NCBI RefSeq assembly: GCF_035825295.1
Contig: NZ_JAYMGI010000002.1
Location: 124,001 to 188,000 of the forward strand
Source of the DNA: Actinacidiphila sp. DG2A-62
GTDB lineage: Bacteria; Actinomycetota; Actinomycetes; Streptomycetales; Streptomycetaceae
DNA: 64,000 bases
Direction of reading: 5' to 3'
In this document: positions 17,642 through 27,848 of the stretch, piece after piece
How positions within the stretch are numbered: the first letter of the stretch is position 1
Layout of the letters: every line of letters begins with the position of its first letter
Made by a program: the position numbers and the translations under genes
The notes under the pieces: generated by a model
The model's database searches: none
What the model was told of the DNA's origin: nothing
The model's input: the letters and a program-made list of their open reading frames with translations, nothing else

Positions 17642-18526
17642 TCAGCGCCCGCGCGGGCGGACCCCGGTGACGACCGTGGCGTACGCCTCCTCGTCCGTGG
17701 CCACCCGCGGCTCCAGTCCGGCGGCGCGGACGGCCGCGACCGCCGGCGCCGTCTGCCGGTCACTGATCTCGAACAGCAGCGCCCCGCCCGGCGCCAGCCA
17801 TCGCGGCGCCTGCGCGAGGACCCTGCGCAGCACGTCCAGCCCGTCGGGGCCGCCGTCGAGCGCGAGCAGCGCCTCGTGGTCGCGGGCCTCCGCGGGCAGC
17901 AGCGGGACGTCGGCGGTCGGCACGTACGGCATGTTGGCGGCGAGCAGGTCGACCCGGCCGCGCAGATGGTCCGGCAGCGGATCGAACAGGTCGCCTTCGT
18001 AGGCCGTGCCCCCGTAGGGCGCGATGTTGCGGCGGGCGCAGCGCACGGCCGCGGGGTCGAGGTCGGCCGCGTGCAGTTCGGCACCGGCCGACTCGGCGGC
18101 GAGCACCGTGCCGATCGCGCCCGATCCGCAGCACAGGTCGAGCACCACCGCGCCGGGCCGCGCCCGCCGCAGGGCCTGTCGGACGAGCAGTTCGGTGCGG
18201 CGGCGGGGGACGAACACCCCGGGGTCCACCGCGATCCGGTGGCCGGCGAACTCCGCCCAGCCGACGACGTGTTCGAGCGGGACGCCGGAGGCGCGGCGGG
18301 CGACCCTGGCGGCGAGGTCGGCGGGTCCGGACGCGGCGTCGAGCAGCATCCCGGCCTCCTCCTCCGCGAACACGCAGCCCGCGGCCCGCAGTTGGGCGGC
18401 GACGGCGGCGACGGTCGTGGACCGCCCCCGCGTCTCGGGCGAGGACGAGGAGGGCGAGGAGGACCGGGAGGGCTCGGGGGCGGGCGTCGGGGACGACGGC
18501 GTGGACGCAGGCGTGGAGTGCGACAT
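17642..18526 (-). CDS. PrmC/HemK-like protein-(glutamine-N5) methyltransferase paralog
   Basis: A 294-residue SAM methyltransferase. A Ser/Pro-rich N-terminal stretch of about 35 residues precedes an alpha-helical recognition domain, then the SAM loop LDLCCGSGAIGTVLA. The catalytic motif reads ANMPYVP instead of the NPPY of PrmC. FVPRRRTELLV, the segment before the SAM loop, is typical of the PrmC-related group of unknown substrate rather than of release-factor methylase itself. It converges tightly on the nickel transporter gene. The substitution suggests a different substrate, though the Asn that contacts the target amide is retained. Confidence 0.82.
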   Translation of the reverse strand: MSHSTPASTPSSPTPAPEPSRSSSPSSSSPETRGRSTTVAAVAAQLRAAGCVFAEEEAGMLLDAASGPADLAARVARRASGVPLEHVVGWAEFAGHRIAVDPGVFVPRRRTELLVRQALRRARPGAVVLDLCCGSGAIGTVLAAESAGAELHAADLDPAAVRCARRNIAPYGGTAYEGDLFDPLPDHLRGRVDLLAANMPYVPTADVPLLPAEARDHEALLALDGGPDGLDVLRRVLAQAPRWLAPGGALLFEISDRQTAPAVAAVRAAGLEPRVATDEEAYATVVTGVRPRGR

Positions 18527-18700
18527 GGAAGCCTTTCGGGAAGCCTTGCGGACGCTCCCCGGGCCGCCGCGGCCGAATCGCTGGATCAGCGCGCGCGGCC
18601 GAGGCGCGGGAGCACCGGGTCTGCCATTGCGGTGATCGGTCCCACCTCCTCGGCTCGTGGTCGCGGGCGCCGCGTGCGCGGCGCCCGGCTCCCTCAGAAC

Positions 18701-21133
18701 CTACCGCACGGCCGCGTTGACGGTGAACAGCGCGGCTTCGACCGCGGCGGCGGCCTCGGCCTCCGATCGCGGGCGGTCCCAGCCGCTGACCGTGATGGTC
18801 ACGCTCTCGCCGGGCAGCAGGGTGGTGAGACCCCGGTCGGCGCGGGCGTCGGGGTGCAGCCGGTCGGCCTGGAGCAGCAGGTCGCGCAGCAGGGTGCGGG
18901 CGGTGACGGTGACCGCGGTGGCGTCCCCGGCGGGGGCGGTGCCGATGTCCCAGCGCGGCTCGGGGTAGCCGAAGTCCTCGTCGGGGACCGGGACGTGCAC
19001 GGCGCGCAGCTCCCCCGCGTCCAGGACCAGGAGCTCCTCGCCGCTGCCGGCGGGGAGCAGCCGCTGCGGGACGACCACCTCGGTGACGCCGCGGGCGGGG
19101 GCGGTGAAGGGCTCGCGCGCCTCGGCGAGGACGGCGCCGTCGGCGGCGACGCGCCGCAGCACCGCCGTGCCGGTCCACTCCCCCGCCGCCTGGTTGACCA
19201 GCGCCGCGACCAGGCGGCCGTCGCGTTCCTGCAGGGTGGGCAGCCGGTCGGCGTAGAGCCGTCGCAGCTCGTGGTAGAGCGGCTTCTCCCGGCCGTCGCC
19301 GTCGATGGCGGCCCAACTGGTCACCGGCCAGCAGTCGTTGAGCTGCCAGACGATCGTTCCGGCGCAGCGCGGCCAGTGCGACCGCCAGTGCTCGACGCCG
19401 GTGGCCACCGCGCGTGCCTGGTTGACCTGGGTGAGGTAGTGCCAGGCGTCGAAGCCGTCGGGCTCGCCGAAGTGCGCGGCCAGTCCCCGGGCGAGCTTGC
19501 CGTTGCCGTCGCCGGCCTTCTGGTGGTGCAGCATGCCGGGCGAGTCGGCGGCGAGGGGCTCGTCGGACAGGGCGCGGCGCAAGGTGGCGTACGCGGGCGG
19601 CGCCTGCCAGCCGAACTCGGCGACGAACCGCGGCACGTCCTCGCGGTAGACGGTGTAGTCCAGGCGGTTCCACACCTCCCAGGAGTGGGTGGTGCCGTGC
19701 CGCGGGTCGTTGGGGTGGTGCTCCCAGGAGCCGGACCAGGGGCTGCCCGCCCAGTACGGCCGCGTCGGGTCGGTCTCGGCGACGACACGCGGCAGCAGGT
19801 CCAGGTAGTAGCCCTCGCCCCACGGCGTGCCGGCCAACTCCCCCTCCCAGCCCCAGTCCTTGAAGCCCCAGAGGTTCTCGTTGTTGCCGTTCCACAGCAC
19901 CAGCGAGGGGTGCGGCATCAGGCGCGCCACGTTCTCCCGCGCCTCCGCCTCGACCTCCGAGCGCAGCGGCTCGCCCTCGGGGTAGGCGGCGCACGCGAAG
20001 AGGAAGTCCTGCCACACCAGCAGGCCCAGTTCGTCGCAGGCGTCGTAGAAGTCCTCGCTCTCGTAGATCCCGCCGCCCCACACCCGCACCAGGTCCACCC
20101 CCACCGCCGCGGCCTGCTCCAGGCGTCGCCGGTACCGGTCCGGGGTGACCCGCGGCAGCAGCACGTCGTCGGGGATCCAGTTCACGCCCCGGGTGAACAG
20201 CCGCTCGCCGTTGACGACCAGGGCGAAGGCGCTGCCGTCGGCGTCCTCGGCGGTGTCCAGCGCCACCGTGCGGAAGCCGATCCTGCGCTCCCAGCGGTCG
20301 AGCGCGGTCGCGCCGTCGAGCAGGACCACCGCGCAGTCGTACAGCCTCTGGCCGCCGTGGCCGCGCGGCCACCACAGCTCGACGCCCGGCAGGTCCAGCC
20401 GCACGCTCGCGCCGGCGGCGCCGGCGGGGACGGCGGCCTCGGCGGCGGTCCCGCCGACCTCCAGGCGCACGGTCAGCGGCCGGCCGGCGCCGGCGGCGGT
20501 GCGCTCGACGTCCAGCCGGACCTCGACGCGGCCGGTGCCGTCCGCGTCGACGGTCACCTCGGGGCGCACCGCGGCGAGCCGCGCGGTCGACCAGTGCTCC
20601 AGCCGCGCCGGGCGCCAGACGCCGGCCGTCACCAGCGTCGGACCCCAGTCCCAGCCGAACGAACAGGCCATCTTGCGCACGAAGTTGAACGGCTCCGGGT
20701 AGGCGTTGGGGCGCGGGCCGAGCGCGTCGCGCACGGCTTCCGCCTCGGTGTAGGCCGAGGTGAAGGCGACCGTGAGCGGCACCTCGCGCTCGCCCAGCCG
20801 CCCGGTGACGTCGAAGCGGTAGCCGCGGTGCATGTTGCGGACGGCGCCCAGGACCGTGTCGCCGAGCCGGATCTCCGCGACCGTGTCGAGGCCCTCGAAG
20901 ACCAGGTCGGTGCGCTCGTGGCCGCCCGGGTCCGCGGTGAGGGCCGTCTGGTACGTCCAGTCGGTGCGGCCCACCCAGGCGACGTCCGTCTCGTTGCGGT
21001 CCAGGAAGGGGTCCGGGAGGAGCCCGGCGGCCAGCAGGTCGGTGTGCACACAGCCGGGGACGGTCGCCGGCACGCTGCCGCCGTCGGGAAGCAGGAGCCT
21101 CCAGCCGTCGTGGACCGGCGTGACGTGCTTCAT
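18701..21133 (-). CDS. Beta-mannosidase, glycoside hydrolase family 2
   Basis: An 810-residue GH2 enzyme that releases beta-linked mannose from manno-oligosaccharides. The N-terminal sugar-binding domain shows WVGRTDWTYQT and NMHRGYRFDVTG. CSFGWDWGPTL and GVNWIPDDVLLP are strong beta-mannosidase landmarks. The acid/base Glu is in WNGNNENLWG and the nucleophile Glu in VAEFGWQAPP. There is no signal peptide, so it is intracellular and implies import of oligomannosides. ATG 21133 follows GAAGGAG. The gene stands alone with no sugar transporter or regulator next to it; the long open frame upstream is a shadow of the next gene. Confidence 0.93.
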   Translation of the reverse strand: MKHVTPVHDGWRLLLPDGGSVPATVPGCVHTDLLAAGLLPDPFLDRNETDVAWVGRTDWTYQTALTADPGGHERTDLVFEGLDTVAEIRLGDTVLGAVRNMHRGYRFDVTGRLGEREVPLTVAFTSAYTEAEAVRDALGPRPNAYPEPFNFVRKMACSFGWDWGPTLVTAGVWRPARLEHWSTARLAAVRPEVTVDADGTGRVEVRLDVERTAAGAGRPLTVRLEVGGTAAEAAVPAGAAGASVRLDLPGVELWWPRGHGGQRLYDCAVVLLDGATALDRWERRIGFRTVALDTAEDADGSAFALVVNGERLFTRGVNWIPDDVLLPRVTPDRYRRRLEQAAAVGVDLVRVWGGGIYESEDFYDACDELGLLVWQDFLFACAAYPEGEPLRSEVEAEARENVARLMPHPSLVLWNGNNENLWGFKDWGWEGELAGTPWGEGYYLDLLPRVVAETDPTRPYWAGSPWSGSWEHHPNDPRHGTTHSWEVWNRLDYTVYREDVPRFVAEFGWQAPPAYATLRRALSDEPLAADSPGMLHHQKAGDGNGKLARGLAAHFGEPDGFDAWHYLTQVNQARAVATGVEHWRSHWPRCAGTIVWQLNDCWPVTSWAAIDGDGREKPLYHELRRLYADRLPTLQERDGRLVAALVNQAAGEWTGTAVLRRVAADGAVLAEAREPFTAPARGVTEVVVPQRLLPAGSGEELLVLDAGELRAVHVPVPDEDFGYPEPRWDIGTAPAGDATAVTVTARTLLRDLLLQADRLHPDARADRGLTTLLPGESVTITVSGWDRPRSEAEAAAAVEAALFTVNAAVR

Positions 21134-21396
21134 CCCCACTCCTTCGTCCGTTCCCGCCCGGCGTCGCGGTGGCGCACGGCGGCCCCTCACCCGACGGCGA
21201 CCGGAGCCGTGCCCGCCGATGGGCGTACGGTCCCGCGATCGGTTAAACGGTAAAGCACCGGGTGCGCCGTTCACCAGGGGCGGGGCTTCCCGCTGACGGT
21301 TTGTCCGGGTACGGCGGACGGGTGGGACCGGTCCCTGTGCTGAACCGGTGCAGCGCCGTCCTGGCGGGCGTCGCCGGACGGCGCTCCCGCCCGGGC

Positions 21397-21969
21397 TCAT
21401 CGGCCGGCGCCGCGCCGGCCGGCGAGCGCGAGGCCCAGGCAGGCGAGGGCCGCGGCGACCGCGACGGCGGCCGGCAGCCGCGCCCACCCGGTACCGGAGA
21501 CCGGGGCCTGCGCGACGAGGAAGACCACGGCCGTCCCGGCCGCCGACGCCACCGCGGGCATCGCCCGGTGGGCCCGCGGTCCGCGGCGGCGCGGCGCCGT
21601 GACCCCGCGTGTCCAGGCGTCGGTGACCAGCAGGTACGCCACCAGCAGCGCGCAGAAGCACCCGGCCGTCCAGGCGCCGGGGTCGGTGAGGGCGGCGATC
21701 ACGAGCGCGGCCACGGGCACCACGGTGGTGCGCCGCCGCGCGGCGATCCGGTACCAGTGGACGGAGGTCTGCACCGGACGGGCGTCGACCATCGGTCCCG
21801 CCCACAGGGCGAGCGCCGCGAGCACGGCGATCAGCGCCCATGCCGCGCTCCCGTGGCCGGCCGCCCGCGCCGGGTCGCAGGCCGCGACCGTCAGGGCGGC
21901 GGCGAGCAGCCGCGCGGCGAGGCGGTCCGCGGCCTGCCCGGGCCGCGTCGCCGTGGTCGTCGGGCTCAT
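21397..21969 (-). CDS. Membrane protein at the end of the MoxR/DUF58 operon
   Basis: A 190-residue protein of unknown function with about six hydrophobic segments. Its ATG overlaps the DUF58 stop as ATGA, so it is the last gene of the operon. Loops are Arg-rich. I do not recognise a named family. Position suggests a membrane partner of the MoxR-DUF58 machinery. Confidence 0.75.
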   Translation of the reverse strand: MSPTTTATRPGQAADRLAARLLAAALTVAACDPARAAGHGSAAWALIAVLAALALWAGPMVDARPVQTSVHWYRIAARRRTTVVPVAALVIAALTDPGAWTAGCFCALLVAYLLVTDAWTRGVTAPRRRGPRAHRAMPAVASAAGTAVVFLVAQAPVSGTGWARLPAAVAVAAALACLGLALAGRRGAGR

Positions 21970-23440
21970 CGGCTTCCTCCGCGGATCCGGGTCCGCAGCA
22001 GCGGCGCGAGCGAGAGGTCGAGGGTCTCGCCCGGCCGGTGGCCCACCACGGCGATGCCGCGCTCGGCGAGCGCGAAGCGCATCGCCTGCCGGTCGGCCCG
22101 CCACAGCCGCAGCGCCAGCTCGGCCTCGGTGTCGCCTGGTTCGACGGCCGGGTCGCCGGTGGCGATCTCCACCACGACCATCGGGTTGGCCCGGCCGCGC
22201 ACCTGGTGGAGCACGTCGAGGATGCGCTGGTCGGTGAGCGTGGTGAAGACGTACACGAGCGCGCCGGCGGGCAGTGCGGGCGGCGGCAGCAGGCCGAGTC
22301 CGGCCGAGCGGTACGCGAGGTCCTTGCGGACCTCCAGGACGCTCTCGACGATCCGGTAGAAGTGGGCGTCGCCGCTGCCCGGCTGCAGCCAGCGGGTGGC
22401 GCCGCCGACCGAGACGACGCCGACGCGGTCGTGGGTGCGCAGGTAGGCGCGGACCAGTCCGGCGGCGGCGCGGAAGGTGTCGTCCAGCGAGGAGGCGCCG
22501 GTGCGCGGGTCCACGACGTCGCCGAGCACGTCGAGCAGCACCACCGTGTCCGCGGTGCGCTCGGCGGCGAACTGGTGCAGTTGGAGCGAACCGCGCCGGG
22601 TGGTGGCCGCCCAGTTGATGCGCCGCTGCCGCTCGCCGCGCACGTACGGGTGGACGCCGGTGACCTCGACGCCCTCGCCGCGCTGGAGGGCGGTGTGCTC
22701 GCCCAGGCGCTGCGGGAGGCGTACCGGCACCGGGGTGAGCCCGGCGTGCGAGGGCACCGGGAAGACGGCGATCTCGCCGAGGTCGACCCGCACCGTGCGG
22801 CGGGCCAGGCCGCCGCTGTCGTACACGTCGACGTCGACGGTGCCCAGCGTCCAGCGCCCCCAGCGTTCGGCGGTGAACCGCAGGTGGAGGTGGCGGCGGC
22901 CGACGGTGAGGGCGTCGAGCCGGACGCCGGGCCCGAGGGCGACTCCGGGGTCGAGCCGGCCTGCCTCGCCGTCGTGCCGGACGTCGATCCGGGCCGTCAC
23001 CTCCTCGCCCTCGAAGCAGCGGCGCGGCCCGGCGTGCGCGGTCGCCGTGATCCGGGTGGGCCGGCCGTGCCGCGGCATGGCGAGGGCGAGCAGCACGAGC
23101 GGCGCCGCGGCGGCGGCGAGCAGCCAGGGGCGGCCGGTGACCAAGGCGGCGGCGAGCGCGGCCGCGGCCACCGTGCCGTAGCGCAGGGCGCGGTCGCCGG
23201 TGCGCCAGCGGTCGGGCGGCGGGGGCGGCGGCTCCGAGGGGCCGGCGCTGGCGCCGCCGAGGGCGCGTTCCACGGCGGCGGGCGGCCGCCTGGGTGCGGG
23301 ACGGGCCGGGAGCCCGTCCGGGGCGGCGGTCCGGGGCCCGGGTCCGGCGCTCGGGCGTGCGGGGGCTTCGTCCGGCGGGGGCGCGGGCGCGTCGCCCGCG
23401 AAGGGCTCGGGGGCTTCGCCCGGCCGGGCGGACCGGGTGT

Positions 23441-23444
<4 letters not shown>
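21966..23444 (-). CDS. DUF58 protein (MoxR partner, VWA-like)
   Basis: A 492-residue protein. A Pro/Ala-rich N-terminal 100 residues lead to two membrane segments (about 115-165), then a beta-rich region and the DUF58 core with the hallmark [30 protein letters not shown] is the start of the von Willebrand A-like fold with a metal-binding-site remnant. DUF58 proteins are encoded with MoxR AAA+ ATPases and are thought to be assembly or maturation targets. GTG 23444 overlaps the MoxR stop as GTGA, so the pair is coupled. The long Pro-rich N-terminus is unusual and probably disordered. Confidence 0.88.
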
Positions 23445-24463
<1,019 letters not shown>

Positions 24464-24473
24464 GGGGCGGTCC

Positions 24474-25106
24474 TCACTGTGCCGGGTCGGGGTGCGGCGG
24501 GTCGGGGCGCCGGCGGGCGGTGCGCGGCGGGTCGGAGTACGCCGGGGCGTGCTGCGCCGGCCGCCGCGCGGTGGCCAGCGCCTCCAGGCGGTCGAGCAGG
24601 GCGCGCAGCGTGGGCTCGTCCAGCACCGGCCGCGGCGGCGCGGCGGCCGGGTCGAGCCACGGCCACAGGTCAGGGCCGACCAGGGCGGCGGCGCGGACCG
24701 GGTCGCGGAACAGCTCGACGCCGTGCACCTCGGCGAGCCGGGCGGCGAACAGCCGCTGCAGCTGCGGGCGCATGGCGGTGCCGAAGTGGATCTCGGCGTC
24801 CTCGCCGAGCGTCCTGCGGACGATGAGCTGCCACTCGCCGACCACGAGTCTGCGGCTGCCCAGCAGCCGGACCGACTTGCGGTAGCCGCTGTCCTGGGAG
24901 CCGGCGGCCATCGCGTGGCGGGTCAGGGCCAGGCCGCCGACCGCCGCGAGGACGGCGGTGGTGCCCGCTGCGGCCGGACCGTCGAGGAGGCCGACGAACA
25001 GCACGGCGGCGACGGCGCAGGACGCCAGCCAGGCGGCGGAGTGCCGGACCGAGCCGGGTTCCGGGCTCCTGGAGCGGGTCCTCGCCCGCCCGGCTCCGGA
25101 GGTCAT
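24474..25106 (-). CDS. Uncharacterised protein of the MoxR operon with two membrane segments
   Basis: A 210-residue protein with a basic N-terminus, two hydrophobic segments (about residues 26-65), a soluble region with SRRLVVGEWQLIVRR and PDLWPWLDP, and an Arg/Pro-rich tail. I do not recognise a named family. ATG 25106 overlaps the stop of a repeat-coded micro-ORF as ATGA, and it ends 10 bases before the MoxR start. Context suggests a membrane component of the MoxR system. Confidence 0.75.
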   Translation of the reverse strand: MTSGAGRARTRSRSPEPGSVRHSAAWLASCAVAAVLFVGLLDGPAAAGTTAVLAAVGGLALTRHAMAAGSQDSGYRKSVRLLGSRRLVVGEWQLIVRRTLGEDAEIHFGTAMRPQLQRLFAARLAEVHGVELFRDPVRAAALVGPDLWPWLDPAAAPPRPVLDEPTLRALLDRLEALATARRPAQHAPAYSDPPRTARRRPDPPHPDPAQ

Positions 25107-25321
25107 GGGCGGCCTCCGGCGCGGGTGCGGACGCCGGTGGCGGAGCAGGCTCCGGCCCGCGTCCCGGCGCCGGTCGCGGAGCGGGCTGCGGTGCGCGTCC
25201 GGGAACGGGTCATGGAGCGGGCTGCGGTGCGGGTCCCGGCGCCGGTCGCGGAGCAGGCTCCGGCACGCGTCCCGGCGCCGGTCGCCGAGCGGGCTGCGGT
25301 GCGCGTCCGGGAACGGGTCAT
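25103..25321 (-). CDS. 72-residue repeat-coded ORF linking two operon genes
   Basis: The ORF starts with ATG overlapping the DUF4129 stop (ATGA) and ends with a TGA overlapping the next ATG, so it exactly fills the gap. Its protein is two 36-residue repeats of MTRSRTRTAARSATGAGTRA type, basic and Thr/Arg/Gly-rich. It is entirely made from the 108-base tandem duplication below. It may be a by-product of duplication that keeps translation coupled, rather than a functional protein. Confidence 0.4.
   Translation of the reverse strand: MTRSRTRTAARSATGAGTRAGACSATGAGTRTAARSMTRSRTRTAARSATGAGTRAGACSATGVRTRAGGRP
25141..25320. repeat. 108-bp tandem duplication, about 1.7 copies
   Basis: CGGAGCAGGCTCCGGC begins at 25141 and again at 25249, giving a period of 108 bases. 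Each unit also contains internal half-length similarity. The stop-start junction motif GGTCATGG is present three times (near 25101, 25209 and 25317), suggesting that the junction between the two flanking genes was itself duplicated. Confidence 0.8.
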
Positions 25322-26346
25322 GGGGCGGCCTCCGGTACGGGTCCGGCCGCGGCGAGGGATGCGGCGATCTCGGTGAGCGCGGCGGCGGCCCGGTCGCGGT
25401 GGCCCGTGTCCATCGGGTGCCGGGAGTAGCGGGCCTCGCGGAACAGCGCGGTCAGCTCCGCGGCGGCGCCGGCCTCGGGCAGCAGTCCGCCGGCCGCGGC
25501 CCGCTCCAGCAGGTCCTGGGGGCTGTCGGAGGCGCGTCTGACGACGCCGGAGACGGCGAGGGTCTCCTCCATGGCGGCGTAGCAGGCGATGACCGCGGTG
25601 CGCGGATCGTCGCCGCCGAGCAGTGCGCGCCGTCCGGAGTCGACGGCGCGGGCCAGCAGGTCGCGGTCGTCCGCCGCGTCGTACGGCTCCTGCGGCTGCC
25701 GCGGTCCGGTCCGGCGCAGGTGCCGCCACAGCAGGAGGGCGGCGTAGCCGACGGCTGCCGCGAGCAGCGCGGCGCCGATGCCGATCAGGACCGGCAGGAC
25801 CGGGAGGTCGTGGCCGCCGCCGTGGTCCGCCGGGGGCCTGGCGGCCGAGGACGGCAGCAGCCGCGGGCTCCGCGTGATCACCGGGTGCGGCTCGGTGGCG
25901 TTGCCGTCGCCGCCCGCCCCGGCGCTGAAGCGGTGCAGCAGCAGGACCAGCAGGGGGACGGCGAAGGGAGCGAGCATCACCGTGTAGCCGGTGGCGTCGG
26001 CCAGGCGCTGCTCGACGGGCGTCAGCTCGCGCGTGTGCGGCAGGGAGCGCTGGAACCGGCCGTGCGTCAGGAGGCCGGCCACCACCGCCAGCGCGGCGAG
26101 GGCGACGACCACGCCGGAGTTGCCGCCGAGCGGGCCCCGCCCCCGGGCGACCAGGTGTGCGCCGGGGCGCATCAGGAGCGCGGCGAGCGCGATCCCCGCG
26201 ACCACGACGACGGCGAGCGCGATCGTCACGGACCGCGTGGCCGCCGCATCCCGCGCGGCCGGTGCCGCGCCGTCCCGCCGGCCGGTGTCCGTCGGTGGTT
26301 CCCGCCCCAACGCCTCACCCTTCCCTCGCCGTCCGCAGCTTGGCAC
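25318..26346 (-). CDS. DUF4129 membrane protein of the MoxR operon
   Basis: A protein of up to 342 residues with four hydrophobic segments (about 40-60, 75-95, 120-140, 180-205). The C-terminal soluble DUF4129 domain contains AVIACYAAMEETLA, SPQDLLERA and ALFREARYSRHPM, the family hallmarks. DUF4129 proteins accompany MoxR-DUF58 modules; some resemble transglutaminase-associated domains. It is the first gene of the operon. GTG 26346 is the first start of the frame without a clear ribosome binding site; an internal TTG near 26310 after GGGAAGGG is possible. Confidence 0.85.
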   Translation of the reverse strand: MPSCGRRGKGEALGREPPTDTGRRDGAAPAARDAAATRSVTIALAVVVVAGIALAALLMRPGAHLVARGRGPLGGNSGVVVALAALAVVAGLLTHGRFQRSLPHTRELTPVEQRLADATGYTVMLAPFAVPLLVLLLHRFSAGAGGDGNATEPHPVITRSPRLLPSSAARPPADHGGGHDLPVLPVLIGIGAALLAAAVGYAALLLWRHLRRTGPRQPQEPYDAADDRDLLARAVDSGRRALLGGDDPRTAVIACYAAMEETLAVSGVVRRASDSPQDLLERAAAGGLLPEAGAAAELTALFREARYSRHPMDTGHRDRAAAALTEIAASLAAAGPVPEAAP

Positions 26347-26439
26347 ACCCGTCCGCGCCTGTCAGCAGCGGCGCGTCCGGCGCGGCGCGGAAGGCGGCGT
26401 TCCGGTCGGGCGGGGCGAGGGCGCCACGCGACGGACGCG

Positions 26440-26516
26440 CGAGGACGGCGACGGACGGGCGAGGACGGGCGACGGACGGACAGGGGCGTCGGGGGGCGTC
26501 GGGGGGCGTCGGGGCG
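26440..26516. repeat. Short G-rich tandem repeats upstream of baeRF3 gene
   Basis: Irregular copies of GACGGRCG are followed by three copies of GGCGTCGGGG. They lie in the 283-base gap between the divergent DUF4129 and baeRF3 genes. The gap has no convincing ORF; an AT-richer TTGATATATCC segment lies near 26576-26586. Confidence 0.6.
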
Positions 26517-26629
26517 AGCTGCGCGAAGGGCGGCGGTCCAGGTGGGGACGGGTTGCGGCTGCGGATGTCGCCGAATTGATATATCCAGGTAGGGACAAGA
26601 CGACTGAGATCGTCCGGAGAGGTCCGCCC

Positions 26630-27739
26630 ATGCCGACCACCCACCAGCCGCTGACCCCCGCCGTCCTCGCCGACCTGCGCCGCCCGCGCAAGTACCCGGC
26701 CGTGTCGGTCCTGCTGCCCACCCACCGGCGCGAGCCCGAGAACGCGCAGGACGCCGTACGCCTGCGCAACCTGCTGGAGGAGGCGAAGGAGGCCGTCCAC
26801 TCCGACCCGGAGGTCAACCGGGACGACCGGATCGACGTGATCAAGCAGTTGGACCTCGCAATGGGCGAGGTCGACCTGGTGCACGCCGAGGACGGCCTCG
26901 CGATCTTCGCCGCGCCCGGCGAGCACCAGGTGTGGTCGCTCGGCCGCTCGGTGCCGGCGCGGGTGCTGCTCGCGCAGACCTTCCTGACCCGCAACCTGGT
27001 CGCCGCGCACGCCGCCGAGCAGCCGTACTGGGTGCTCGCGGTGGACTCCGAGTGCGCCACCCTGTGGAGCGGCAGCCGCACGCACGCGCCGGAGCAGGCG
27101 GACGACGGGCTCTTCCCGCTGCGCCGGCCCGCGCTGGACTTCGATCCTGAGCGGCAGGAGCGGATCGGGGACACCCCGAGCACGTTCAACGACGAGGAGA
27201 CCCGGCGCTTCCTGCGGGAGGTGGCCGAGGCGACCGGCACGGTGCTGGCCGCGGACCCGCGCCCGCTGTACGTCGTCGGCGAGTCGGCCGCGCTCGCCGC
27301 GCTCGACGAGGCCGACGGCGTCGTGGCGACCGCGGTCTCGCGGGTCACGCAGGGCGGCCTCGCGCAGGGTCCGGGGCAGGCGCTGGCGCGGGTGGTGCGG
27401 GAGGCCGACCGGGAGCGGGACGAGCGGACCGTGGCCGAGGTGCTGGCGGACCTGGACCGGGCGCGCGGCCGCAGAGCCTTCGCCGGCGGCGTGGACGAGG
27501 TGTGGGCTTGCGTGTCCGAGGGCCGGGCGGCGCTGGTGGCCATCGAGGACGGCTACCGCACGACGGTGCGCGAGGACGGCGAGCACCTGGTCCCGGCCGC
27601 GCCGGGCGAGCGCGGGGCGCGCGACGACATCCTCGACGAGATCGCCGAGCAGGGGCTCGACACCGGCGCGCGCGTGCACTTCGTGCCGGACGGCGTCCTC
27701 GCGGACGCGGGGCGCATCGCGGCGGTGCTGCGGTTCTGA
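26630..27739 (+). CDS. baeRF3-type bacterial release-factor-1-like protein
   Basis: A 369-residue protein matching the bacterial eRF1-related family 3: it opens with LTPAVLADLRRPRKYPAVSVLLPTH, then RLRNLLEEAKEAV, FLTRNLVAA and, in the C-terminal L7Ae-like half, a READRERDERTVAEVLADL helix. Members are predicted to act on ribosomes, perhaps in stress recovery, but the biochemical role is not established. ATG 26630 has GGAGAGG upstream. It stands alone; the sigma-factor gene follows 109 bases later. Confidence 0.8.
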   Translation: MPTTHQPLTPAVLADLRRPRKYPAVSVLLPTHRREPENAQDAVRLRNLLEEAKEAVHSDPEVNRDDRIDVIKQLDLAMGEVDLVHAEDGLAIFAAPGEHQVWSLGRSVPARVLLAQTFLTRNLVAAHAAEQPYWVLAVDSECATLWSGSRTHAPEQADDGLFPLRRPALDFDPERQERIGDTPSTFNDEETRRFLREVAEATGTVLAADPRPLYVVGESAALAALDEADGVVATAVSRVTQGGLAQGPGQALARVVREADRERDERTVAEVLADLDRARGRRAFAGGVDEVWACVSEGRAALVAIEDGYRTTVREDGEHLVPAAPGERGARDDILDEIAEQGLDTGARVHFVPDGVLADAGRIAAVLRF

Positions 27740-27848
27740 CACCGCACGACTCCGGGTGACACGCGGCCCCGCGCGTTTTTCGGGAGGATGTCACGCCTGC
27801 GGGGGTCCTGCGGCTCCTGGGTGGGTGAGGCGGAGCGGGAGGGGCGAC

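Noticed and set aside
25322-25729. Extension of the micro-ORF frame upstream to 25729 as a 208-residue gene
   Set aside because: The upstream part overlaps DUF4129 in another frame and is Arg/Pro shadow; only the 72 codons after ATG 25321 fit the operon spacing.
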